Shown piece after piece: positions 38,401 through 51,500 of a stretch of DNA of 64,000 nt (the first letter of the stretch is position 1; each line of letters begins with the position of its first letter). The DNA is from Poecilobothrus nobilitatus (lineage: Eukaryota; Arthropoda; Insecta; Diptera; Dolichopodidae). The position numbers and the translations under genes are program-made. The DNA is taken from positions 28,598,496-28,662,495 of the forward strand of contig OX352774.1 in NCBI GenBank assembly GCA_947095535.1, given 5' to 3'. Below the pieces are notes generated by a model. It saw only the letters and a list, made by a program, of their open reading frames with translations, did no database searches and was not told where the DNA came from.

Positions 38401-39479
38401 ATTATTCTGTCATTCTTATCTTTGTCAATTGCATTTGCATTACTAACAACTTATAACTTATAACTTAATAGTTATAAATTGCTAACATTTCTTTAACTTT
38501 TGGAATCAGTTTTTCAGTTTGTTATTTGATTTTGGTTTTTAATCGTGTCGTATTTTTGAACTCTAAAATTTCTTAAACATTTTTATAGGTTTTACAGTTT
38601 TTAAGGCATGTCAGTTACAAATCAATCAATTTGTACTTATCTTCAATAAAATGTAAACTATTGTTAAATATTGTTCCAACAACCATATCTTACATTAATT
38701 AATTAATTATTTATTTATATTAATATTAGAAATCACATAAGATACAAGCAACATTACAAAACCAACGGCTACTAACGCCATTATATGTCGAATACTATCA
38801 CATTAATTATTTTTACATACAAGACATATCATATTAATAATATTATCAGTACTTAAAAAAATATTTTAAAACTTAAAATATGTTTATTTATTTTAATATA
38901 ATATTATATAATAAGTTGTACTAATATAAGTCAGGCTCTCGACTACAAAGGTCATTTTGGGCCTGGAAAACACATTATTTATAATTAATTCAATATCAAC
39001 GAAAAGTTGCATACTTTAAGGCGACCTTTTTTTAACAATGTGATTTCACGGTATATTTCTTATAGAAGACGACTCTTGACCTGTTATGTGGCAAAATCTT
39101 ATTAATTTTATTTGAATTAAAAAAAAAAGTGGAACCAAATAAAATTTAATAAAGTAATTTTCTTATTATAATAAAAAAATATTAAAGAAATTAATCATAA
39201 TTTTTAAATAACCCTGTTCTAAAGATCTTTATATGATAAAATATATTATAATAACCTAAGATGATCGGACTAAATTTTAGAATTATATATATATTAAAAA
39301 TAAGTTCAAAATTTATTTGTTAGTAAATACTTTAAATTCTTTTGCTACGGATCACCGGTTCAAAGCAAACAAAAACACTAAAATCAAAGAAAAATAAAAC
39401 AAAAAAGAAAACAATAAAAATAAAACAAAACAAAAAATAAATTAAGACTGAAATTCACTTAGATTATTAATATTTAAAA
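35414..39479. other. AT-rich DNA upstream of the PI-PLC X gene
   Basis: No gene is seen. A trinucleotide-rich patch (ATG/ATT/AAT units) lies at 36735-36795. A segment at 37470-37680 contains GGTAGGTGAG and, 75 bp on, CTCACCACCTCCC, plus a twofold GCTAAGAGAAG. A GC-elevated, coding-like patch at 38095-38260 is listed separately. The promoter of the downstream gene should lie near the end of this block, but I see no decisive core element. Confidence 0.5.
38095..38260. other. GC-elevated patch of unknown nature
   Basis: About 165 bp with balanced composition stands out from its flanks. A + frame is open across it (part of 38020-38346, reading for example LLGAVVFALSQVIPATGVTW), with no family I recognise. 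The minus frame is open for a shorter stretch. It may be a fragment of a mobile element or an old coding insertion. Confidence 0.35.
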
Positions 39480-39549
39480 ATGAATTTTAATTTTAAGAAA
39501 TTTTTGCAAATTTTATTCGTAAATTTACTTTTTATTATAGAAATTGAAA
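39480..39549 (+). CDS. PI-PLC X gene, exon 1 (signal peptide)
   Basis: This exon was found by matching phase: exon 2 begins with the last two bases of a codon, and this exon ends with one base (A before GTAATT). ATG at 39480 opens a short basic start followed by a hydrophobic run. The joined codon is AAT and the frame continues CPIYLTISLDS. The intron is 116 bp and ends CATAG. The donor GTAATT is not strong. Confidence 0.8.
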
Positions 39550-42500
39550 GTAATTAAAAAAAAATGAAATGTTTATACAAAAAAAGAAAAAAAAAAACCC
39601 TTTTCCAAAATTTAACTAAAACTAATGTCAAACTATCTTTTTTTTTTTTTAAATATCCATCATAGATTGTCCAATTTATTTAACAATTTCATTGGATTCA
39701 ATATTAACCGAAGAATCACGTTTAGAAATAAATTGGGGTCCCAAATGTATTGAAAAACCAGAATGGATTGGTATTTTTCAAGAAGATCCATCTATATCAA
39801 CAAAATCAGCTATAGATTTTAAACGTAATATAACAACATTATATGGTAAATATGTAACAAAAGTTCAATTAGGAAAATTATATTTTTCTGGTGGTTGGGA
39901 ACGTGATGATGAACAATTTTTAATGAGTTATTCAAAAGGTAAATGTTTACCATTTTATGTTGCAAGTTTTGCATACAATGATGATTTAATACGTGTTGAA
40001 TGTTTAAAAATTCAACCAAATTGGATGCGTTTATCTGATCGTAATATTGGTAAAGTACCATTAAAAAATCTTTTTATACCTGGAACACATTCATCTGGTG
40101 CTTTTAATAATGTTAATTATAAAAATCATTCAATATTAGTACAAACATTTGGTTGTTCACAAAATATGGATATATGGTCACAATTAGTTTTTGGAATACG
40201 TTATTTGGATTTAAAAATTGGGTAATATATAAAATTTTTAATAGACATTTTTTTAAAATAATTAATAGTTTTAATACTTCGGATTTTGAAAAATTAAATA
40301 GTGCATTTGGAAGATTTTAATTTTGTACAGTAATTTTAATAATATATTATGGATATAAAAGAAAATTTTAATATGGAGACAAGAGAGTGAAATAAAATAT
40401 TGATCTAATCGTCAATTCGTGGAAAATCTTGATATAAACCATTTTATTATTAATTATAAAAATTAACAGTCTTTGCAAATAACGCAAACGACGTTATCAT
40501 TGAAAATGACTTTATTAATTTAATTTAATAAACAAAAATCTTCGGCTGCAATTCAATATAGCGCTACATTCTCCTGAACGCGGCCGTTAATTGTAACTAC
40601 TCACCCTATATAACACCACATATTTTACGTCACACATTTAGTGTCACACATTTCCGTCACTCGTTACACATTTCCGTAACTCATATTTCCGTCACACATT
40701 TTCTAGTTTACCGACTATATAATCATTTTCAATGATAAAAATTTAGAAGTAGAATTGTATAGGATTATTATAACTCATACAATAATTTTATACAAGTGAA
40801 CCAAAAAAAAATTCAATCCTAATGTTTAATTCTTTAGTTATGTAGTAAAATTGGGTTTTCTTAAAAGTTTCATAGCAAATTTGTTTGTTTAAAGGAATCT
40901 AATTGGTTTTTAAAATTTTATCTCATAGCTGAGGAAACTTTTAGTATTTTTCATCTGATCGTGATCGTGATCGTGATCAATGATTATATTAATCTGAATA
41001 GGTTAGTAAAAACCCTGATTACAAGATAAATACTAACAGACTCTTAATTAAAAATGTTACGTATACCTTTTACTAATTTAACAATATTATATATGACAGT
41101 AATTGCACTTAAGATTATTTGTTTAGAGTCCTTAAATGAAAATAAATTTAGATTGACAACAACAACAACAAAAAATAATATAAAGCTTTAATTTATTTTA
41201 TCTGTTATATTTTAACAGATATATATACAGGGTGTTTCCTAATTAACTATACTGCTATGTATCGCTGTATAGACTCTTATAATTTGATTTTTTGTATGGT
41301 GACTAATTTTCAGTTTTAATAAAATTATCATCTAACTCATTACCATTTCTATAAAATTTTAAAGAAGTATCGATTCATTTTTCTATTTTTTACCATTTTT
41401 ACCGTTTCTACGGCCCTCTAATGCATTTTTATATGATGACACACAACATGAAAAAGTTTTAAATAAGTGAATAAGGTGAATAAGCTTTTGAACGTATTTT
41501 ACGCAATTTTATACATGATCTAGAAATGGTGTTAGAGAGGCCTCATCAAGGGAGTGTTTGTTCAAATCCCACACACGTCGTAAGAGTAACTCCCTCTTAC
41601 GACATTTACTGCCACGCCTGAACAGAAAAGGCTGTGTAATTTCCTGTCCACATTTATGTGGCAGAGAAATGCATTAAAAAACAAAAATTGAGTTAGATGG
41701 GAATTTATTAAAACTAACATTTAAGTCGTCATATCTTGGAAACTGTAAGAAGATCCTCATCTATTCATCTTAACATATATTGAAAAAATGATCCACTCGT
41801 AAGGGTTTATAGCAGTGTAAGTAATTATGAAACACTTTGTATATATAAAACTAATGTTTTTATTTTTCTACAGTTATTTTCCCTCCTCTTGAGAAAGGAT
41901 TTAATAATACAAATAATAATACATACTTAAGTAGTTTTATAATTTGATAAAAAAAAAACTGATTTGTTATTGTTTTAAAACTGCTTAATGTAAATTTTAA
42001 ATTGCAATCATTAAATTAGAATGAATTATAGAAATTCAAAAGTGAGTAAACTTTTGTAAAATTTATAAATAAATAAACTTTAGTAACATTTTTTTAGTGT
42101 GTCATCTATAGAATAAAAATTTTTATTTGTACAAAGAAAAAGAAAGTTTTTAAGAAGAACGAATAAATATTAAATAGGAATATTCAAAATAAAATTTTAA
42201 CAAGTGTTACCTCGATTTTAACTTGTTTTAGTTCATATTTTGAGCACATTTGATTATTAGTTTTACTCTGTCCGCCCGTTCGTCCATTTCTTTACAAAAC
42301 TTCTGCACCACATTAAAGAAATAACTTTTTTTATGTACCGTCACCTATTACGAAGCTACAGCTTTTTAAAGTTTGTAAAGCCCAATTTTCAAATGTGTAT
42401 ATCTCAGGTTCTACTTAATATTTTTTTCAATCTAAAGACGCCAAACAACAAGACATTTCTTTTAGCTTTTTAAATTAATATTAAAATAATACAATTTATT

Positions 42501-45500
42501 TTACGTATGTAAATTTATCGTTATATGAAAACAAAATTTTGCTTCCTTCAAATGTCCGCATTACTTTTAGATAGAACTTTAAAATTTTGATAGATCTATT
42601 AGGATTGGTATAATTTACCCCAGAAAATTATTTTTGTACTATATCTCTTTTTTAAAAGATATTAGAGGTCAACATTTTTAAGCATCAATATTATAATTTT
42701 ATATGTGTTAAAATAACACCTTTTTTTAATTTATATACCGCTCCTTAAAATTGAAGAAATGGTCTCTTGATTTTTTACATTTTTTTCTTATATTTAAATT
42801 TCTAGGAAAATTTATAAATTTTGACACAAGTCACAATATTTTAAACTGTTTTTATTGTTTTTTTTGGTAAAAGTTCGTTTTTAATAACCATTACTTTTAC
42901 ATTCAATCTTGTTTTTATAATAGGACCAATATAAAAATCATAGAAAGACTGTCATGTCAATACTGTAGATTTTAATTTTGAAGTCCTAATAAATAGACAA
43001 CATGAATTTCGATTCGGAGGACTCTTCTGCTATTAGTTGATAAGAACCGCCATAATGCTTTAAGTTTATTATAAACTCATCAAATATTGCTATAGCCACT
43101 AAGCCATGAAAGGTTTATAAAAATTAAAAATTTTGGTACTATTTTAAGCGCTATACAAGTGAAACTTTAAGGACTTATATCAAAAACCGGAAAACTAAAT
43201 AAATATTTCAAAACTATACTATAAAATAAAATTTAATAATGTTGAATTTTTTAGATATCGTGAAGAAACAAATGATTTTTGGATTGTAAATGAAAATATG
43301 ATGATAGTACCATTACAACCAATATTAGATGATGTTAAACATTTTGTTAAAGTTTCTGGTGAAATTGTTATATTAGATTTTAGTTCATTTCCGATTGGTA
43401 AGAGAACTAAGAAATAATTTTAAAATCATATATTTAAAAATGACTATATTTTTATATAAGTTTTTTTTTATTCGTTTTATTTTAAGGATTTCATAAACAA
43501 CCTGAACGTCATTCATTATTTTTGAAGTATTTATTAAGAGAATTGAAAGAAGTTACATTTAGACGTTCTGATAGTATTGATATAAGTCACTCTTACGATT
43601 TAACAATGAATGATATTCGAAAAGAGAATAAAAATATTTTAATAACATATAGATTGGAAAAGTTAATTAAAGTTGATCGTGGTAAGTTTATATAAATTAT
43701 TATATTAAATTTATTAACATATATATATGTATATATTGTTGCTATTTTGCTTGATTTTAATTTTAATTTTAAATGGAATTAAACCTATTTAAAAAAGTGG
43801 CCATAGTCTCTTATTATTAGGATTTTTATTTAATTGAACTTTATCAAAATCTTTGATCGTTGTTTTAGAGTATTGAATCACCTTAAGTCATTTCAAATTC
43901 GGTGTTTTGTTTTAGGTAGGTAGATATACTTTGACCAGTTAAAACCGTTGCGTTATTCTAAATAAGCTTTTCTCTTCATTAAACCATTGGGAGCTTCTGT
44001 AAACCATTCAAGCGCTGTAAATCAGAAATTTTCTTTTTATTAGAGCAATATCTAGGCATTCACAAGACTGATGAAAGGTTAATTGATCTTTTTCTTCATC
44101 TTTGCAGTTTCTGTAAATGAAACCTTACTGTGAGTATAAGAGTTGGGTCGCAAAGTCAGGGTTTCCATTTTTTCCAAACTAACTTAATTACTTTTTGTAT
44201 GTACATAAATCGTATTTTTGTTAAACATATTTTTGTGAAATGTATTCTTACAAAATCACCTTTTTTTGGGACATTTGGGAAATTTACCACCTTTTTTGTA
44301 AAACGGGGGAAATTTGTAAACTTGACTTTTTTGGGAAATGAGAAATTTACGAAATGGTTTTGATAAAGTTTAAAAAGTGGCATGTTTGTGAAATGGAAGA
44401 TTTGTGAATTGATTTTGGAAAATGGAAAATTTTCTAAATGGTTGCTTTGTAAAACGGGAAATTTTCCGAATGTCGTTTTTTTTAGTTGATTCATTTCCAT
44501 TCTGATTTTTTTCGGAATGGTGTAGCTGTAAATGTCGTAAGTAAAAATTATTATTTTTTTAACGTGTGTGGAATGCGAGCACACACTTCCTCTGCTTTTA
44601 ACAGCATTATTTATATGCTCGTAACCACTAGGTCACTGAGGTCTCCGAAATGGCGTTGTTATTAAACTAGAAATATACTAAGTGATTTTTAAAGTGGCTT
44701 TTATGTGAAACAATTTTTGTTAAAAGATATTTTTGGAATATGAATATTGATAAAGTATAAACAATACCCCTTCAAATAATTTTCGAAATTAATTAAATGT
44801 TTCAATTGAAAGTGTGGAATGATTTATTGAATTGTGTTCTTGATAAGATATATATTAAATAAAATTGATTAAAAATTTTCAATATAATAAAAGCAAAAAG
44901 ATTCCAGAAAATTATATTATGAAATTTAATTTCATTTGAAATTTCTTTAAATAGAATTTATTAGATTATTATCCGGAAATCCTTTTTGTATTAAAAATTA
45001 AAAGTTCTTAATTAATAATTATAAGTAAAATTATCAATAAAATTCTCTAAATAATAATATTTAGATAACATATTTTGATATTGGAAACATTTCATTAATT
45101 AAACATTTATTAATAATAAAAGTCTATTATATGAAATATTTCTTTTACTTTATCGAAAGAACAACTAAAGGTGCAGGAGGCAGGAGCAAAATATTTCTTT
45201 TAGAAACCGCCCTACAATAATATAAGTTATAAATGACTAAAAAAATATCAGTTAAAATTTAATTTTAAAAATATTTTAAAATGTTATAATCTTGACCATA
45301 TTTTGAGTAAACATTGTCATAAAAACCTCAATATGAGTTAAAATTATAAAAAAAAAAATTTAACTAATTTTAACTGGAAAATTTTATTTTGATTGTGAAG
45401 TCGGTTATGGTCAAGTAAAATCTTATAAAATATATTTCATTATATATATACATGCATTATAGGCTTACGGAAATAATCCCGCAAGAAATAATCCCCAAAA

Positions 45501-48500
45501 AAAAAAAAATAACAACGCAAAATATTTTTAGGGAAATAACGCTGTAGGGAATAACGAAATTTTGTAGGGAAAATAACGCTGCAAAAAATGGGCATTACAC
45601 ATGTAATGACCGCCCAAATTCATAATTATGAAGAGAACCTAATTCAGAATCTAACATATACCTATATATAAATATTCTGGAAAAAGGGAAATACATACCT
45701 TGATTTTGAATCAATCTAAAATCTCTCCTAATTCCGAATCTCGCATATACATGTATGTAAATACTCTGGGAAAAAGGAATACCCTGATTTCGTAGTTAAC
45801 TCTAAAATCCCTCTATTTTTCAGGATTTTGTTGTTCGTGCAAATGTAGTAATCCCTAAATTAATGTAGGTTTTTTAAGTTTTTTTAGTAGATAACATCTT
45901 AAAAGAATTTCGGGTCTTCTTTCATAATGAAATAATCCCCAATTTTTTAAGGCTTCTTTTTGGGGGACTATTTCCGGCAGTCTACATACATATATATATA
46001 TATTATATCGATTTATATAAAAGTATAAAAATAGAAATATGCTATAAAAAAAATTAAATTGTCAAATGGTTATTTCTAATTAATATAGAGATAATTAATA
46101 TACGCAGTTAATTTCATATTTTTTTTTGTATTAATATTATTATTTATAAATTGTTCTATTGTATATAAGATTGTTCTATTTATATCTAATAAATATTTAA
46201 TTTCTATAATTTGAATAAAGTTAAATAAAGTTTTAAAAAAAAATAAAAAAATTTTGAAGACTGATAAAACAAAAGAAAAACAATCATTTCTAAAATTAAA
46301 ATTTAAATTCCTCTAGACTTTAATAGATTAAATACAAGTATTTGTAAGCGGTATATTTTTAATCTATATATTGTTTTTAACCGGTTTAGTTTTGATGATT
46401 AGTTTTGATGATTATTTTTGTTTTTCGTGTTAAGTGCATTTCTCTGCCTTTAAATGTGAACAGGAAATTATACAGCCTTTCCTTTTCAGGCGTGACTGTA
46501 AATTTAGTAATGGGGAATAACTCTTACGACGTGTGTGGGATTCGAACCCTCACTTCCTCGGTGTTTACAGCGTATTTTATACACTAGGCCATTTGATGAT
46601 TAAATAATAATGATTGCTTTTTTTTCAAGTACATACATATGTACATATTATTTAATTATAAAACTACAAAATTTTTTTACTTAAATAGAATACATTATTA
46701 TATTGTAAACTTGTAGAAATGATTGACAACGCCCTATTTTACCAATCACTTATCACTTATTTATTCGCAACTTATCGTTTTATTCGCAAAGTTTCTATTG
46801 CACCAAAACATTTTGATAAGTATACTCGAAAAAATATCAATAAGTAAAAAATAACGCACTCATCAAATTTTTGTTTCGTTGTTTTGTAAGTTTAATTATA
46901 ATAAGTATAATAATTTATTTTTTGCAAAGTAAAAAGTTTATGGAGTTATCAACATTTTTTATAGTTTGATTGCACGAAAAACTTTTATACTAATAACTTT
47001 TCAATAAATTTTTTAATAACTTATTAATTAACTTATTTGCAGAGAAAAATTTCTCTTATCAGTTTACTTATCAAATTAATTTTGGTTTTAATAAATGGTA
47101 TATTAGTACAAATATATATGATCAATTTAAAATAAAATTATTATATACAATAATTGTGCCCCGAAATATCAAAATAAAACAATTAAAAAACATAATTATG
47201 TATATAGAGGGTGTTCGAAACTCAAAGGTCACAAAGAACAGAGATAATAGAGAATTTCATAAAAAGCAAAAAGTTGTTCTAGAAGGGGGATCTATTTCTA
47301 ACCATTTCCGAGATAAAGCAATTTCGTTAACTTTTCAAAGCCTTCAAAGCAATTTCGTCAACTTTATAAATAAGTAACAAAATTTTGGCCTCTCTATAAC
47401 ATAGAAGATTCGTTTAAGTGTCGATAGCTAGCTGAAATTATGCGCTTTCACACTAATATTTTAACTTTTATTTATTTTTCATAGTTGAAGAATTACAAAT
47501 ACGGTTTCAAATACGAAAAAACATTTTCCTAATATAATTAAAGGTATTTAAATGTAGGTAAGGGGCCTCGATGGTCGAGTGGTTAAGCTATGGTTATAAA
47601 CCGAGGGAACGTGGTTTTAAAGTCGGCACAGGTCGTAAGAGTTTTTTCTTACCAAATCCTCTTTACGACCAAGTATAATTTAAATACGTAATATACATAA
47701 CATAAATGATAAAAATAATATTACTTTATAAATAAATAATAGTATTTGCAAGCCAATAGCTCTGGTAGCTAGTGCTTAATATAATTGGTAATAAAATATA
47801 ATAAATAAAAGTACATCATTTAAGTAAAGGTAAAGGTACATTTGTGGAATTCATTTTTTTTTTAAATTTTGGTACGTTTTTCATTCACTTCCATAAAGCA
47901 TCCTTGAAAGCATTGATATTTTTTCCTACTTGATTGAGTTTAATAAAAACAAAGACCTTGTATATACCTTCTATCATAACGTTATAAATATTCAAATTGT
48001 ATTCGCTTTGATAAAAATTAAAAGAGATAATATACAAACCTATTAATATACATAATATGTATATATATTATGTACATAATACATATAATATATTTATTAT
48101 ATTTGATATGTACATATTTAACTATTGTCATTGCACATAATATTATTAATAAAAATTATTTTTTTAAAAATAAAAAATTCTGTAAAATGTAAAATTTTAT
48201 TTACATTCAATAAGTATGCAGTTTTTGTTAGTGAAACACTAATAACTTTTTCTTATCATACATAAAATAAGTTATCATAAGAAAAACACAATAAGTCAGC
48301 GAAGTTATAATGTTTTTGGTGCAACACTAATCACTTTCACTTTTGCAAAAAAAAACTTTTACAATAAGTTGCAAAATAATAAGTGGTTGGTGCAAAAGGG
48401 CCCAGCTCTGTAATATATATACAGATATTTTTTAATGAAGCCTAAATTGTGAGACAGACATGTTCATGTGTTCCCAGATACCTATAATTAAGTAAAATTT

Positions 48501-51500
48501 ATTCTAAAATTTAGTGCAATTTCTTCGATTCAGGTACTTAATAGAATCCTATACGTGTCACTTGTCACGTGAACACTACGAACGCTGCGTGTCAAAAAAT
48601 AATTAGAAGGAATTCTATAATTAGAAAGAAACTCAGAGTTTCAATAATTTATTTAGTGTGAGTTTAAGGGCGATAGTCCCCTCTAATTTAAATTCTATGC
48701 AGTAAAAATATCTGTGTATAAAAATATTTAGGAGGGATTTTCTAGATGGCTTCAAAATCAGAATATTCCCTTTTCTAAGATATTTATATATATATGCATA
48801 TGCCACATTTTGAATTAGGTGTAATTTTTGAGGTGGATAATCCTAATTTTGTAATCAACTCTAAATTCCCTCCTAATTTTAATTTTTTTAAACTTAATTC
48901 ATATAGTAGCGTATTTTTTGAGAATTAGTTCATTGTTTTTGGGGCATTAGTTCATTATTTTAAGGGTTAAATTCATTTGTTTGGAGGTTAACTCATTTTT
49001 AGAGTTTAGGCATTAACTAATTTGAATTTTCAATTAATCCATATATTTTTTGTACTGTAATGTATATAGAATATATGGAGTACCCTATATATGTATATAA
49101 ATTTTCATATGAGTCAAATTCATTTACATGGTCAAAATTAATTATTATTTCTCGTTACTTAAAGAAATTATGAAATTTAAAGATGATCATATTTTTGATT
49201 TCTGTTAAAATCCCGTTTATTAAAATCCCATTATTCAAAAATTCTCAAAATTCGGTTTATTAAAATACCGTCTTAGTTAAACATCCCATTTTTGTTAACT
49301 TATAAAGGGCTTATGGTTAAAAACCCCGTCTATAAAACATTTTTGTCGATTTTTTTGTTTAATTTTATAGGACTTTCTTTTTGAAATAATTTAATTATGG
49401 ATTTTAGTACCTACCATAATCAAAATAAAAAACGGGATTTAAATTAACCGAATTTTAAGAAATGGGATGTTTTATAAAATTGGATTAAATAAAACGGGAT
49501 TTCCTATCTAAATCACTTTGTTATTTTTAAATGTAAATATTTTTCTATTAAAACGATTTTTAATTTGTAGATTACAATTTAAAAAAAATATTTTATATCT
49601 TTTTTTAATATCAATTAAAAATATAATAATAATAAAAATATGTATGTATGTATGTATTCAATTGAAAATATTTTTTTGCGCATAAACTTTAATTTTATGA
49701 ATGAATATAGTAATTTTAATATGAATGAATTTGTAAAAAGTAAATATGTAGGTATAAAAAATAAATTACAATTATCTGACGTAACATGAGATTGGGTACG
49801 AAACTCTATTTCTCAAAATCCCAATCACAAAAATTATTATCACTAAATTTCAAACTCAAAATTTCAAATTACAAAATCCCAAATAACAAAATCGCAAATT
49901 TACAAAATCCCAAATTGTGAAAAATCTTACTTTCGTCCATTGAAGTAATACTTGGGAGCTCAAAAAAATAATCTTGGATTACATCTAAAAAATATATTAC
50001 TCGTATATTTTATATTATATTTAACTAATTGATATTTGGGAAATAAAAATTTTCAATTTTAATTTGAAATTAATATATTGTATAATAAATTCTGGTAAAA
50101 GCGTATAACCCTGTTTTTGCAAATAACTCTTCTTCTTCTTCCTTCCTTTAATTTGATAATTTTGCAACTAAGTCCTCTCTTTTTTTCTTGCTAATTATTT
50201 TTTTATACGTATACATTTCAAGTAAACATAAAAGAATTTAAAATACTCCCGCTAAACAAATGATTGAAACCCTGATTTTGTAACCAACTCTAAAATCCCT
50301 TCAATTATTTCCTTACGATAACATCAATAAAACATTCTCAATTTCTGTGAATGAAAATTTTCTCATTTATTATTTTGGTTTTGGTTTGGTTTGTTTGAAA
50401 ATTTCTAATTTTGGGATTTTGTAATTATGGGTTTTTTTGGGATTATGTGATTTGGATTTATAATTTTAAATTTTTGACGTTTTTAGGATTTTGAGAAAAA
50501 AGATTTCGAGACGCTGCCGTAATATGTTTAAGTAGCCGGTTTTTCAGTTAAAATTTACCGGTTTTAAAACCCGATCATAGATTATATACAAATAAATAAA
50601 AAAAAATATAATCGGAATTTTTGATAAGATCAATATTTTTGTTTTTTTTTCAAATATTTAGAACAATATCTATAGAAAAAAATGGTAAATTGACATTTAT
50701 GAACTAAATAAAAAAATTAGTTTATAGTGATAGTTAAACTATCAGTTAAGTACTTTTATAAGTACTTTTCATTATTCAATGCGCTACAAAATCTAGGTTT
50801 TTTAAAATATAGTTCTTTAAAATTTTGTTTTTTTAAAATCATGCTTGTTAAAAAACTTTTCTAAATCTTGTAATTTTTTAGGAACAGGTTCAAAGTTCAG
50901 GGCGTTTTTGGAAAGCCGCAAAATTATTCCAAATGATTGAGTTTATAAAACCGGTTATGTCTAATAAGATCGGTGTATTTTTGCGGCGCCGCAGAATATT
51001 ATATACAAGCTAGATTCGGAATTAAAAGGGATTTTTTTTATAGTTGGTTACAAAATCAAGCCATGAATGCATACGTATGTGCAAGTTTTAAAGAAAAAAA
51101 TTTAAAAAAAAAAAAGAAGATTTCGTAGGTAATTAAGCAATGACATATTAATTTTGAACTAAATTATTAGTAGTAACTAAGCAGTTAATTGAAGAGTTCA
51201 TTTATAAACAGTTGCACTTGCAGAGCGCGGCTTAAAAGTTTTGTTTTATTTTATTAATCAGTTCCATTAGTTTAAAGTAATAATTATATTGCCATCTATC
51301 ATCGCCTTCTATCTATTACTTACTTGATTTTTTTTTTGTTTGTTCTTTTGGGAAAGTTAAGTATGCATGGCGCCTATTTTCATTTTGAAACTGCGTAATA
51401 TATTGTACACATGCTTTAAATAAATAATATACTCGTAATTTAGTAAACAAATTAATTTTTTTTTTTTTTTATTAATACTTTTAAAAAATTAGATTATTTT

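Larger units (their letters stand above)
40222..43254. other. PI-PLC X intron 2 with two MITEs and a SINE
   Basis: This 3.03-kb intron contains a 245-bp MITE (40494-40738) and a 612-bp MITE (41228-41839) that is itself split by a SINE. Around 42255-42420 it has a minus-strand piece of the GACGGACGGAC repeat family. The remainder is AT-rich without coding signal. Confidence 0.7.

Noticed and set aside
44156..44584. 142-codon minus-strand open frame
   Set aside because: It translates the GGGAAATTTG repeat arm and part of a SINE; the peptide is repetitive (NFP/KFTNFP) and has no domain.
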